DNA from: Dictyobacter kobayashii
GTDB lineage: Bacteria > Chloroflexota > Ktedonobacteria > Ktedonobacterales > Ktedonobacteraceae
Reading direction: 5' to 3'
DNA: 64,000 nucleotides
NCBI RefSeq assembly: GCF_003967555.1
Contig: NZ_BIFS01000001.1
Location: 2,170,001 to 2,234,000 of the forward strand
The position numbers and the translations under genes were made by a program. Position 1 is the stretch's first letter, and every line of letters starts with the position of its first letter. This document shows, piece by piece, positions 26,412-36,871 of this stretch. Below the pieces are notes generated by a model. The model was given only the letters and a program-made list of their open reading frames with translations, did no database searches and was not told the DNA's origin.

Positions 26412-26760
26412 AATGAAAGGGTGACTTGCGTTATAATTGAGGGAGGGACGTAGTTCCTTATACTGATTGACAACGACATTGTCATTATTGCTTGACCGCC
26501 CGATTGACAAAGCCGGCAAAATTGCGCGTGCTTTTTCAAAATAATCGGGGAAACGTCTTTTTGTCAATAAGTTAGGAATATTTTCCATACCGGCGATGTT
26601 TCTACTAGTAGAGACTGATTGCATGTCATTGATTTTCCTCCCACTCGGCTCGGACAGAACGGTCCGATGAAGGGCTCAAATTCCCTGAGTGTAGGACCAG
26701 ACTGACGACGAACAGATATCTTGCTGCTTAGGATATACTACTTTTCATGGAGGGCGCACA
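26412..26760. other. sigma-factor leader with a possible three-way RNA junction
   Basis: In the 350-bp gap, 26642-26691 can fold as P1 CACTC/GAGTG (26642-46 / 26687-91), P2 TCGGAC/GTCCGA (26650-55 / 26662-67) and P3 AGGG/CCCT (26671-74 / 26683-86). It matches no riboswitch I know. The rest of the gap holds no gene I can support. Confidence 0.3.
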
Positions 26761-27996
26761 ATGATAGACACAAAGCGTGCCATGACGGGAACAACGCTTA
26801 CCTTACATAAATCACATAATACAGATCTTGAGAAACCTTTCGATATTGTCGAACAACTTCTTTCTAAAGATCTTGACTATACATCAGAGGATGATGCGGA
26901 GGCTGGTGCCGGGAAAGATGACCACGAGTTAGAAGATGAGATGGGTGGCATGGACACAGGCTCACTCGATATCGAGACGGGCCCATTGGAATTAGAAGAA
27001 GATCTATCTGACTCTGATATCCATGAGGAACCACAGGCCGCAGATCTTGAAAATGACTCAATAATCCATATTCCCTCCATCAATTCTGAAGAAGAGCATC
27101 CCGCCCGTCGTACTGCGACACGTCGGCGCCGCTCCGAAGATCAGGATGAAAACCAGGTAAATACCGCAGATGCAGGCGAATCTGACGCAGTTATGACCTA
27201 TTTGCGTGAGATTGGCCGCGTTCCTATGATCACTCATGAGCGTGAAATTGAATTGGCTCAGCGCATTGAATCCGGTGACCGCGATGCGATGAAGCAGTTC
27301 ATTCTGGCAAATCTTCGCCTGGTGGTGAGTATTGCCAAGCGCTACGTTGGTCGTGGTCTGACTTTGCTGGATCTTATCCAGGAAGGTAATATCGGCCTCA
27401 TCCGCGCAGTACAACGCTATGATTGGCGTCGTGGACACCGTTTCTCAACCCATGCTACCTGGTGGATTCGTCAGGCAATCAGTCGCGCAGTGGCTGATAA
27501 AGGGCGGACCATTCGCCTCCCGGTATATGTCAATACGGCGCTAAACCGTATTCGCCGTGAGCGTCAACGTCTGCTGCAGGAACTTGGTCGCGAACCAACC
27601 GAGATGGAGTTGGCCGAAGCCACGGGGCTCGATCCAATTCGCATGGTTGAACTGCAATCGGCTCCCGGAGCACCAGTCTCCCTTGAACTACCCGTTGGCG
27701 AAGACGAAGAGCAGGAATTGGGCGATGTGCTGGCAGATACAGAGTCAGCCTCACCTGAAGAACTGGCAACCACCCAGACATTGAAAGATGAAGTGCAACG
27801 TGTGCTTGAGTCAGTGCTAACACCACGTGAGCAACTGGTATTGCAATTGCGCTTCGGCCTGGGTAATGGTCAGGCTCATCCACTAGAACAGGTGGGGCGT
27901 GAGCTTGGTATTACTCGTGAACGTGTACGTCAGATTGAAGCCGGAGCACTGGCTAAACTGCGCCAACCACCCGTGTTGGAGCGTCTGCGCGGCTAG
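26761..27996 (+). CDS. RNA polymerase sigma factor, sigma-70 group 1/2
   Basis: A 411-residue primary-type sigma factor. An acidic N-terminal region (residues about 25-115) replaces a normal region 1.1. Region 1.2 MTYLREIGRVPMI; region 2 with NLRLVVSIAKRYVGRGL, DLIQEGNIGLIRAVQRYDW and ATWWIRQAISRA; region 3; region 4 with TPREQLVLQLRFGL and ITRERVRQIEAGALAKL. Region 2.4 reads RGHRFSTHATWW where most RpoD have RGYKFSTYATWW. Either the housekeeping factor or a close group 2 paralogue. GGAGG precedes the ATG by 8 nt. A strong hairpin terminates it. Confidence 0.9.
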   Translation: MIDTKRAMTGTTLTLHKSHNTDLEKPFDIVEQLLSKDLDYTSEDDAEAGAGKDDHELEDEMGGMDTGSLDIETGPLELEEDLSDSDIHEEPQAADLENDSIIHIPSINSEEEHPARRTATRRRRSEDQDENQVNTADAGESDAVMTYLREIGRVPMITHEREIELAQRIESGDRDAMKQFILANLRLVVSIAKRYVGRGLTLLDLIQEGNIGLIRAVQRYDWRRGHRFSTHATWWIRQAISRAVADKGRTIRLPVYVNTALNRIRRERQRLLQELGREPTEMELAEATGLDPIRMVELQSAPGAPVSLELPVGEDEEQELGDVLADTESASPEELATTQTLKDEVQRVLESVLTPREQLVLQLRFGLGNGQAHPLEQVGRELGITRERVRQIEAGALAKLRQPPVLERLRG

Positions 27997-28026
27997 CTTG
28001 CCAGGGTAGCATACAAAAAACATGCG

Positions 28027-28082
28027 CAAAGTCCCCCGGGAGGGTGTGTTTCTTATGAAACACATCCTCCCGGGGGACTTTG
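28027..28082. terminator. 26-bp hairpin after the sigma factor gene
   Basis: Arms 28027-28052 and 28057-28082 with loop TTAT; one G-T pair. CAAAGTCCCCCGGGAGG forms the outer stem. It begins 30 bp after the stop codon. Confidence 0.8.
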
Positions 28083-28288
28083 TGTACCCATCCAATAAAA
28101 TTTTCATTTCCCGCTGCGTTTAAATATTAGATATGAGCATAATGATCATTATCATAACCAGTGCCACAGTAAAAATAGGTCATTTGTCCGTTTTCATTTT
28201 GAGGGATGGCGGTTATGCTAGCCTATGATGAAGTCTTTAAAACTATACAATTAAATATGCCGATCCAAAAGAGGGGGAAAATGTTAGT

Positions 28289-28630
28289 ATGGATGGAAAA
28301 ATACTCCCAAGGGAGATTGGACAAAAAGCATCACGGGTCCATTGGACGGCCTACCTGGGCATCAGCCTGTGCTTCATTGCTGGTATCTGCCTTTCACTGG
28401 ACACTTATCTATCATATGTGCTGGGATTGTTACCACTCGGCTTTGCCCATCTTTCAGTCTATCTTTTTCTAGCCTGTCCTTTACCAACACTTATACTGGG
28501 CATTGTTGGCCGCTATATGGCACGGAAGCCGCTATGGAAAGAAGGTAAATTCCTGTCAACCTTAACTCTGGTAGCTGGCTGTGTACTCCTGATAATGGAG
28601 CTCGCGATCGTCGTCGCCGAACTTCCTTGA
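28289..28630 (+). CDS. four-helix membrane protein, unknown
   Basis: A 113-residue protein with hydrophobic segments at about residues 19-38, 42-60, 62-75 and 90-111, charged ends. Not recognised. GAGGGGGAAA lies about 9 nt before the ATG at 28289, which decides the start; an overlapping frame from 28206 shares part of the region but lacks such a site. It converges with the second Rel gene. Confidence 0.55.
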   Translation: MDGKILPREIGQKASRVHWTAYLGISLCFIAGICLSLDTYLSYVLGLLPLGFAHLSVYLFLACPLPTLILGIVGRYMARKPLWKEGKFLSTLTLVAGCVLLIMELAIVVAELP

Positions 28631-28753
28631 TCGGCAACAACTACTTCCATCCTAAAATGCTACGATAACGCCAGGCAAGCTTGAATAGCGCCTGGGATCC
28701 CAATGCATTCATTTACAAAAAGGATACAAGAAGGAAGCCAGCAAGCGTTCTGA

Positions 28754-31220
28754 TTATTTTCGCTGGCCCAGATCACGCGCCACATGGATCACACCTTTCA
28801 CCTTCTCTAGCTTCACAAAGAGGCGATGCAGTTGATCCAGTTCGGCAATCTCCAAGGTTGCCATAATCACGACGGTTTGATGATTCGCACTGACGCTGGA
28901 GTTAATAGACATCAAATTAGCGCCCGAATCCGAGACGACAGTAGCCACATCCCGAATCATCCCTGTACGATCATGGGCGGTAATCAAGATAGGTGCATGG
29001 TAGAGTTGCTGGCTCATACCAGACCAGTTGACATGGATCAGGCGCTCGCGATCCTTTTCACCCAGGCGTGCGATATTACGGCAATCGGTACGGTGTACAA
29101 TCACACCCTTGCCACGACTAATAAAACCTACGATCGTATCGTCAGGCAATGGATAGCAACAATTTGCCAGCCGGGTCAGTAAGCCACTGACACCCGCCAC
29201 TTCCAGTTGTGCGGTCGCTGTTTGTTTGGCTGAGACCGCAGGTAGAGACAAATTATTTTCGCTCTCCTTCGACTCTTTGGCGTCCTTATGCTCACGCTGC
29301 CAGTATTCTAGCAACTTGACCACGACAGCACGGGACGTAGATCATCCGCCCCGATGGCAGCCAATAGATCTTCAAATGAATCGGCGTGCAAGCTGTTACA
29401 GACCCAATTTTCCGCGTCGTCATTAATGGCGTCCATCCCACGTGGGCCGGCCGCCTTTAGCTCACGCTCCAGGCGCTCCTCGCCAATTTGCATATTGATT
29501 GGGCGCTCATTAATTTTAAGGTAGCGGCGTATCTTATTGCGGGCCGCAGCCGTACGCGCAAACGTCAACCAATCACGCGTTGGATGGGCGCTTCGACTGG
29601 TCACTATATCCACTATCTCGCCGTTTTTCAACTCATAGTCCAGAGGAACCATGCGTGAGACAAGGCGCTCGCCGTTGCCATCACTATCAGAAGCGATGAT
29701 ACGTGCTCCAGAGCAATGATCGCCCACCTTTGAGTGGATACGATAGGCAAAATCTAACGGCGTTGAACCAACAGGCAGATCCTTAACTTCTCCTTTGGGC
29801 GTCAAGACAAAGATCTGTTCCTGGAAAATATCATCCTTGACCGCTTCCACGAATTCAGTGTCGCTGGTATTAGCGGTACGAAGATCTTGTTGCCATTCGG
29901 TCAGCTGTCTGAGCCAGGTTAGCAGTTCTTTGGCTGAGGCCGAGGCATTATCGCCTACGTCTTTATAATGCCAGTGGCCACACCATACTCAGCCGTTTCA
30001 TGCATAGAGTGTGTGCGTATCTGGATCTCTACCAGTTGATCATCCAGGCAAAAAACAGTGGTATGCAAGGCACTATACCCGTTGGGCTTGGGATTGGCGA
30101 TAAAATCTTTGATGCGACCCTCTTTTGGCCGCCAGAGACTATGTACATGTCCCAGCGCTATATAGCAATCTGTGGTGGTGTCGACCAGAATGCGGAAGGC
30201 CAGCAAATCATGGATCTGGCTGAGATCAGCCGCCGCCTTTAACTGCTCAAAGTCTTCAAAATCGCCCGCGGTACGCGCGATCTTCTTATAAAAACTATAG
30301 GCATGTTTGACGCGCCCCGAAATATCTGCTTTGACCCCGATTGATGCCATCTCAGACCGCAGGCGCTCACATACTCGATCTACATAAGAACGCCATTGCT
30401 TGGTCTCAATATCCAGCACATTGCGCACCCAGCTATAGCGATCGGGCTCTAGAATCTGGAAGGCCAGATCCTGTAATTCACTTTCTACACGCGACATACC
30501 CAGGCGGCCCGCCAGGGGAGCGTAAATCTCACGCGACTCCTCGGCCAGGGTCATTAATTCCTGCGGATCGCCTTCATAGGAAGGCTCACACATTAAGCGC
30601 ATCGCATGCAGTCGATATGCTAATTTGAGTAGTACCACCCGTGGATCGTCAGCCATGGCCACAAACATCTTACGCACGGTCTCTGCTTGCTGGCGCCGCA
30701 TGGCTTCACGCACCCTGGGCTTCTTGCTCTCTATAGAGGAGGATATACTGTCATCATCCCGCTCGCTATAAGCCTTCTTTGAGGATGAGAGCTGGGTATT
30801 CTGAATCGCCAGCATAGCGCCCGTAGCGGCATTTTGCTTTTTGCGTTCCAGGATATTTAAACGTAGCATGCTCTCCACAACACGTGCGGTAGCTGATCCA
30901 AGCACATATTCTACCTGGTCAGAAATCAATAATTCAGCATCTACAGCCTCATATACCAGCCCGGCAGCAATCCCAATCGCATCCACATGCATCAACTCCG
31001 CCATGATAATTGTTACCGCCAGCGCATGATCCAGTGGTGGAATCGGACGTGTACTCGAACCGGGAATACCCTGGCAAGTCTCTAACGTCAGTTGAAAGGC
31101 TTTCATGACAAGGTCGATTTCAGCCGGGGCCATATACTGGTTGACCAGCGAAAGCAGTTGCTTCATCGCAGGCGGGTAAGGAGGCTCAACAAATTGTTGT
31201 TCTACAGACCTATCTATCAT
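28754..31220 (-). pseudogene. second Rel/SpoT-family (p)ppGpp synthetase with degenerate HD domain, two frameshifts
   Basis: Three open stretches (31220-29955, 29850-29308, 29323-28754) align end to end with the intact Rel upstream. The HD domain is degenerate: where the paralogue has HDVVEDT this one has VYEAVDAE, so hydrolysis should be lost. The synthetase domain keeps GRIKDFIANPKPNGYSALHT and QIRTHSMHETAEYG. TGS, helical and C-terminal ACT domains follow. One missing base near 29973-29977 (restores HWHYKD) and one in GGG at 29332-29334 (restores RAVVVKLLEYWQ) break the frame. Restored length is near 820 residues. Probably a synthetase-only paralogue, intact in vivo. Confidence 0.8.
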
Positions 31221-31549
31221 AATTCATCTATGGCCATATGACATATCCAATATTGGATTGTCGGGTATTGTTTACTTCGTAGCATTTGATTTGGTTCACA
31301 AGTTATCCGTGACGCTATACGATTTTATACCTACAACAGTATACGTACCAATAAGTCACTTGTTAGATTAGCTCATACTCTTAGCGGAAAAGTAGAGGCA
31401 TCGCTTGTGTGCATTACATCGAGAACGCTCAGTGTATATTGTCGCACATTCATACTAGATGCCTCTTACTGTGAGAGTGGAGATGATACACGCTGAAACA
31501 AGGTCTGGAGCACCTACACTCACATCAAGTGCTCACAATGGCGGGGGCC
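31221..31549. other. gap between the two rel genes
   Basis: 330 bp that should hold the promoter of the second rel gene. No convincing promoter pair, hairpin or small gene was seen. Confidence 0.4.
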
Positions 31550-34009
31550 TTATTTTCCTATTGCACGCTCAACGCTAACCACTGTTTTCACTTGTCGTAA
31601 ACGCCGCAAAATGCGTTCCATCTGATCTAATAATTCACCTTCAGCTGGTAATATCTCCAGGGTGGCAGTAATCACGGCCTTTTGGGACGATGGGTTGGTC
31701 GTTGAGGTTACGGATACCATATTGATGCCAGCGTCTGCAACCACGGCCGCCACATCGCGCAACAAACCGGAGCGATCATGGGCCACTAATGAAATGGCAA
31801 CCAGATAGCTGGTGGGATGAAGCTGGCGCCAGTTTACCTCAACCAGGCTGGTGGGTAACTCTTGATTGCGACGCAATAGATCACAATCGGTCCTATGCAC
31901 TACAACCCCTTGATCCGGCGTCAACTGACCAATAATCGAATCACCTGGGATAGGACAACAACCACGATCTAACTGGATCAACAAGGCGTTATCGCCATCC
32001 TTATGTAGATATAAGCTATTTTCGCCCTCAGAGCCACCCAGGGCCTCTGGCTGCGGCAATTGGGGTTGTAACAGGTCCAGTACTTGCTCAACCAGCAGAT
32101 CTTCACGTCCTAACGCCACATAGACATCTTCGATCGTGGCATACTTTTTGAACGTAGTGCTGGCCGTTGGCTCCTCTGTACAGAAGCGGCGCAACAATCC
32201 TTCTATCTGCTCATCCACACCGGCCTGATAACCTGCGGTTTTAAGGGCAAAGTCCAGGCGCTCATGGCCCAGTTGCATATTGATCTCGCGCTCATACGTC
32301 TTGAGATAGCGACGAATCTTATTGCGGGCCGCAGCGGTGCGCGCAAATGATAACCAGTCACGTGTTGGATGCACGGTACGGTTGACCATGATCTCAACAA
32401 TCTCACCGCCCTTTAGCTCATAATCCAATGGCACCAGGCGCGTCACCAGGCGACCGCTATCATCAGTATTGGTGATGATACGGGCTCCAGCGCAATGATC
32501 GCCGATATCAGTATGGATACGATAAGCCATATCCAGGGGCGTCGAACCGCGCGGAAGATCCTTGACCTCGCCCTGCGGCGTAAAAACAAAGATCTGCTCC
32601 TGGAAGATATCTCCCTTAACCGCCTCGACGAACTCATCGGCTCCCTGGGGCAAGGCCCGCTGCCATTCCCGCAACTGCTCAATCCATGTTACCATCTCTC
32701 GATAGGAGAGGCGCCAGCTGCCCGGCGTAGCTTCATTATGCTCACCACGCTCTTTATCTCTGTCGGCGTTGCCCATACGCTCACGCAAAAACCAGTAACT
32801 GGCAATCCCATAATCAGCGGTTCGCTGCATATCATAGGTGCGAATTTGAATTTCAGCCAGGCGATTGTCCAGACAGAATACTGTGGTGTGGAGCGACTGA
32901 TAACCATTCAATTTAGGGGTGGCAATAAAATCTTTAATACGGCCATCCTTGGGTCGCCAGAGCGCATGGATATGGCCCAGTGCCAGGTAACATTCATAAT
33001 CAGAGTCGACCAGGATACGGAATGAGATCAGATCGTGAATCTGGCTCAACTCACTACCATTTAACTGGGAAGGCACATCTTCTAACTTGCGATTAATACT
33101 GGCCAGGTGCTTCTGCCAGGCTAATACATCGGCCCGAATACCAGCTCGCTGCATCTCTTCACGCAGAACGCGGCAGACCTCGTTTACAAATGGCTGCCGT
33201 CGCTTGACCTCTTCATCCACCTGCCTGGCCAGTTGAATATATTTCTCTGGCTCTAGATAGCCAAAAGCCAGATCCTCCAGATCGGCCTGCACCAGGGACA
33301 TACCAAGGCGCCGGGCCAGGGGAGCATAGATCTCGCTGGTCTCACGTGAGGTGTTTTGCTGCTGCGCTGGCGACATCGCACTCAGGGTGCGCATATTATG
33401 CAAGCGGTCAGCCAGTTTCACCACCACCACACGCGGATCTTCAGCCATTGCCAGAAGCATCTTACGCACCGTCTCGGTACGAATACGCCGCTTATCTACC
33501 AGAGAAGGAGGTGCTGCGACATCTTTGGTGGGCGCGCCGGAGGCATCATGGGAAGGTTTGGCGGGCTTATTGCCAGCAAGGGTATCAAACTTCGTCACAC
33601 CATCCACGATATTCGCCACCGCCGGCCCAAATTGCTCGCTCAAATCCTCTAATGAATATTCGGTATCTTCAACCACATCATGGAGGAGGGCCGATACAAT
33701 GCCATCTGCATCAATACGCATTCCAGCAAGCAGTAAGGCTACCTCCAGGGGATGTTGAATATAAGGTTCGCCAGAGCGTCGCACGGCTCCCTTATGTGCG
33801 CGATTTGCTAAATCGTAGGCACGTTGAATTTTCTCCATATCCTCTGGAGTGAGATAGTGCTGCGTCTCATCTAATAAGTCCTGGATCGTCATCCGTGAGG
33901 GCGTGGCTTTCGTCCCCCATGTTGTTGTTGTTCTAACCATGGGTATGATCGCCTGCGTATCTCTGGATTTTCCAGACTCGTCAGCAACTTTATCGAAATT
34001 GGTAGCCAT
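31550..34009 (-). CDS. rel: bifunctional (p)ppGpp synthetase/hydrolase
   Basis: An 819-residue long RSH protein controlling the stringent response. HD hydrolase with YIQHPLEVA and ALLHDVVEDT (intact metal site), KLADRLHNMRTL; synthetase with FRILVDSDYECYLALG, GRIKDFIATPKLNGYQSLHT; TGS with VFTPQGEVKDLPRGSTPLDMAYRIHT; ACT at the C-terminus (SYLVAISLVAHDRSGLLRDV). The RxKD motif (RIKD) is that of bifunctional Rel enzymes rather than the ExDD of RelA. An insert of about 45 residues separates HD helices (residues near 150-185). GGTATTAGAGA precedes the ATG. The second rel lies directly downstream on the same strand, suggesting tandem duplication. Confidence 0.93.
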   Translation of the reverse strand: MATNFDKVADESGKSRDTQAIIPMVRTTTTWGTKATPSRMTIQDLLDETQHYLTPEDMEKIQRAYDLANRAHKGAVRRSGEPYIQHPLEVALLLAGMRIDADGIVSALLHDVVEDTEYSLEDLSEQFGPAVANIVDGVTKFDTLAGNKPAKPSHDASGAPTKDVAAPPSLVDKRRIRTETVRKMLLAMAEDPRVVVVKLADRLHNMRTLSAMSPAQQQNTSRETSEIYAPLARRLGMSLVQADLEDLAFGYLEPEKYIQLARQVDEEVKRRQPFVNEVCRVLREEMQRAGIRADVLAWQKHLASINRKLEDVPSQLNGSELSQIHDLISFRILVDSDYECYLALGHIHALWRPKDGRIKDFIATPKLNGYQSLHTTVFCLDNRLAEIQIRTYDMQRTADYGIASYWFLRERMGNADRDKERGEHNEATPGSWRLSYREMVTWIEQLREWQRALPQGADEFVEAVKGDIFQEQIFVFTPQGEVKDLPRGSTPLDMAYRIHTDIGDHCAGARIITNTDDSGRLVTRLVPLDYELKGGEIVEIMVNRTVHPTRDWLSFARTAAARNKIRRYLKTYEREINMQLGHERLDFALKTAGYQAGVDEQIEGLLRRFCTEEPTASTTFKKYATIEDVYVALGREDLLVEQVLDLLQPQLPQPEALGGSEGENSLYLHKDGDNALLIQLDRGCCPIPGDSIIGQLTPDQGVVVHRTDCDLLRRNQELPTSLVEVNWRQLHPTSYLVAISLVAHDRSGLLRDVAAVVADAGINMVSVTSTTNPSSQKAVITATLEILPAEGELLDQMERILRRLRQVKTVVSVERAIGK

Positions 34010-34558
34010 TCTCTAATACCTGCTACTACATGTTGTACCATCTGCCCATACCTGATTGGATAGTTGGTAGCTTTTTACTAATAAAGTGTCCCCCTCAATA
34101 GAGATACACTCTATGTGGGAACACTTACACCTGGGCAAAACTGATGTTACTTCTCTATTATAAGGAGCAATGAGCGCCTGTCAAGCAGATACAATGTCAC
34201 TTACGCTGAAGAAGAAGTAAAAAGAAGGCAATCAGGCAGGAAAACAAGGCTATAGGTGCGCCTTTTACAAGCCTTTGCGGCATATTTGTATTCAACAACC
34301 ACAAACGGTACATATACATTTTCGTTTTGTGGTTAATTATACCACATAGTCTAAAGTCATAGCCGGGAGGAAAAAAATCTAGTGATAGGAGAAGGCAAAA
34401 GAGAAAGGCCAAGTCAAGAACACACCTTGACTAAGCCTCTTTGTTTTTTGGGGAAAGAACCAGTAAACTGGCGCCTATTGCTCACCAGCACATATCCTCT
34501 ACATTAGAGCACATGACGCTGAGATAAAATGTGAGTGCAACACGTAGCTAACGGTGAG
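34010..34558. other. intergenic region with a terminator-like hairpin
   Basis: Around 34408-34444 CAAGTCAAG pairs with CTTGACTAAGCC, followed by CTCTTTGTTTTTTG; it may end the zinc-ribbon gene's transcript (minus) or face the other way. No supported gene. Confidence 0.4.
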
Positions 34559-34864
34559 TTAGTCGCGGGCAACACGGACCTTGTCGTAACAAGGGCTGCA
34601 ATAGACCGGGCGATCGTTCTTTGGTAAGAACGGCACCTGAGTTTCGGTACCACACTCGGCGCAAATTACTGTATGCATTTCACGGGGAGCGCGCTCGCGG
34701 CTACCTGAACCACCGGCTGTCTGACGACGAGCCGCACGGCATGAAGGGCAGCGGCCAGGCTGATTCATCAGACCTTTTTGCTGGTAGAACTCTTGTTCTC
34801 CGGCGGTGAACACGAAATCTGTTCCGCACTCACGGCACTTTAGGGTTTTGTCAACGAAGTTCAA
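34559..34864 (-). CDS. double zinc-ribbon protein
   Basis: A 101-residue protein with two CxxC pairs in each half: CRECGTDF with CPSCRAARR, and CAECGTET with CSPCYDK. The first half matches the small zinc-ribbon family often labelled CxxC zinc-binding; FTAGEQEFYQQKGL is typical. Probably a nucleic-acid or protein-binding accessory protein. The start is TTG, decided by CAGGAGG 7 nt upstream. Function unknown. Confidence 0.75.
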   Translation of the reverse strand: MNFVDKTLKCRECGTDFVFTAGEQEFYQQKGLMNQPGRCPSCRAARRQTAGGSGSRERAPREMHTVICAECGTETQVPFLPKNDRPVYCSPCYDKVRVARD

Positions 34865-35337
34865 CTAGGGACCTCCTGTGTGATATGTTGGTTATCCTCC
34901 GGGTCCATATCCTAGCAGTTGTCACCAGTCATTTTGTCCCCCTACCAGCGTGGGATTCTATAGCCCTGGACGAGCACTGTATGCGAGACCGAGATTGGAT
35001 ACCGATTGAAAGCATACACTATTGTTTCGTGATTTGCAAGTGTTTTTATGACAAATTGTCTCTATGGTACATATTTTTATGTAGCTTTTATATGCAACTG
35101 GATTTAGCGATTTATATATGATGATTATAGTTAGCTTTCACAAGCAGATTCTCAATCATGCGTAGATACGATTATACTCATCATTTTGTGAAGTGTTATC
35201 GTTTCTCTATATGATGATGCCGACTATATTAAACACTATCTATATAATCTCCCTTGCAAATGTAATAGCCGCAGGGAGGTTCATCGCTTGTCAAAACGGC
35301 AACAAGAAAAGCGATGCCTATAGGTTCTGGACTGGTC
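34865..35337. other. AT-rich gap, no gene supported
   Basis: About 470 bp of AT-rich sequence with no coding signal and no clear hairpin. Confidence 0.45.
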
Positions 35338-35532
35338 CCCGATTGCCGCCCTCCGCAGAGCCGGCGGCCCCGTATCCCAGCGCTCAGGCACCCCGTGGCA
35401 TCGCCTTTTCCTGCACGCGGTGCCCAAACACGGACGATGCTTTTGGGCACCACGTGGGCAGAAGTGTTAAAGACAAGCAACCGCGTGATGAGGAGAACGG
35501 GCCGCCGGCTCTGCGGAGGGCGGCAATCGGGA
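35338..35532. repeat. 195-bp element with about 33-bp terminal inverted repeats
   Basis: The left end (from 35338, CCCGATTGCCGCCCTCCGCA..) is repeated inverted at the right end (to 35532, ..TGCGGAGGGCGGCAATCGGG) with one base difference. Inside, GGTGCCCAAA and TTTGGGCACC form a second inverted pair (about 35419 and 35443). No coding capacity. It looks like a MITE or a structured RNA; no target-site duplication is visible at the ends. Confidence 0.6.
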
Positions 35533-35640
35533 GGGAATGGCGGGGCTTGACTTGACGCTCATGAGAAAATAAGAAGAAATGCCGGGCACCTTTTTTAATA
35601 TGACTGGGCCCGCTGTTGTCAATCCACTTTTGAGAAATGC

Positions 35641-36822
35641 ATGTCATCATTCAACTTTACAATAGATGCTGAATGTCCGGAGACGTGGGCACGCGCTGGG
35701 ACAATTCAGACTCCCCATGGGACGATTCAAACCCCTATTTTTATGCCTGTCGGGACACAGGCGACCGTTAAAAGCGTTGCCCCTGAAGAATTGCACGCGG
35801 CTGGTGCACAGATTATTCTCGCTAACACTTATCATTTGATGCTACGACCTGGCTCTGCCTTGATCGATTCATTTGGTGGCCTGCATTCTTTTATGCAGTG
35901 GCATGGCCCTATTCTAACGGATAGCGGCGGTTTCCAGGTCTGGAGCCTGGGCCACTTGCGCAAGCTGAATGAAGATGGGGTGGTGTTCAAATCTCATATC
36001 GATGGTTCGCTGCATACACTGACACCTGAGCGGGTCATGCAGATTGAGGCCGAACTGGGCTCCGACATTATTCTGCCACTCGATATCTGCGCCCCCTATC
36101 CCTGCAGTCCGAAGGAAGCCAAAAAGGCGATGGAATGGACCCATCGCTGGGAAGAGCGCGCCCTGGTAGAGAAGGAAAAACTACGACCGGAACAGACGCT
36201 ATTCGGGATTGTCCAGGGGGCCTTTGAGCCGGAGTTGCGCGCACAAAGCGCACAGGTAATTGGAAATATGCCCTTCCAGGGTCTTTCAATCGGTGGGCTG
36301 TCCGTGGGCGAGCCAAAAGAAGAGATGTGGGGGATGTTGAAACATGTGACCCCTAATCTACCCCGCGATAAGCCGCGCCACCTGCTGGGCGTTGGCTCAC
36401 CCGAAGATCTGGTAATCGGTGTAGGGTTGGGCATGGATATGTTTGATTGTGTACTGCCAACGCGCGTGGCGCGCCACGGTGGACTCTTTACCCGCGATGG
36501 TCGAGTCAGCATTAAGGGTGCGCGCTTCCGTACCGCCAGGGGCCCTATTGAAGAAGGTTGCGATTGCTATACCTGCCAGCATTATAGCGCGGCATATGTC
36601 AATCACCTGGCCCGCGCCGAAGAGCAACTGTATTTCCGCCTGGGCAGTATCCACAATATCCGCTTTATGCTACGCCTGGCCGGCCAATTAAGGGATTCGA
36701 TTATCAATGGAACGTATCCAGCTTTCCGTGATGAATTCCTGGCCCGCTATATTCCGGCGTCTGAAAAAGTGCGTGAAGCCCAGCGCGAAAAATGGAAAGA
36801 AGCGCGCGATAAGCGTGCATAA
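35641..36822 (+). CDS. tgt: queuine/preQ1 tRNA-ribosyltransferase
   Basis: A 393-residue TIM-barrel enzyme exchanging guanine 34 for preQ1 in tRNAs with GUN anticodons. Catalytic Asp in LTDSGGFQVWSL, the nucleophile Asp in LPLDICAPYP, substrate loop FGIVQGAFEPELR, GGLSVGEPKEEM, and FDCVLPTRVARHGGLFT. The structural zinc is bound by CDCYTC and a later His (SIHNIRF). Normal length. No strong ribosome site. It is followed in 49 bp by the lipM-like gene. No other queuosine gene is adjacent. Confidence 0.94.
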   Translation: MSSFNFTIDAECPETWARAGTIQTPHGTIQTPIFMPVGTQATVKSVAPEELHAAGAQIILANTYHLMLRPGSALIDSFGGLHSFMQWHGPILTDSGGFQVWSLGHLRKLNEDGVVFKSHIDGSLHTLTPERVMQIEAELGSDIILPLDICAPYPCSPKEAKKAMEWTHRWEERALVEKEKLRPEQTLFGIVQGAFEPELRAQSAQVIGNMPFQGLSIGGLSVGEPKEEMWGMLKHVTPNLPRDKPRHLLGVGSPEDLVIGVGLGMDMFDCVLPTRVARHGGLFTRDGRVSIKGARFRTARGPIEEGCDCYTCQHYSAAYVNHLARAEEQLYFRLGSIHNIRFMLRLAGQLRDSIINGTYPAFRDEFLARYIPASEKVREAQREKWKEARDKRA

Positions 36823-36871
36823 ATAAGATAAACAACCACTATAAAGATTTAAGCATAAGGAATTCTGGTCT

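Noticed and set aside
26388..26624. 78-residue minus-strand frame before the sigma factor
   Set aside because: No ribosome site, overlaps the end of the DedA gene, unremarkable composition.
28754..31220. Three separate small genes in the second rel region
   Set aside because: They align in order with one intact paralogue and are joined by single-base repairs.
34197..34412. 71-residue hydrophobic minus-strand frame
   Set aside because: TTG start without ribosome site; hydrophobicity arises from T-rich DNA around a terminator-like hairpin.
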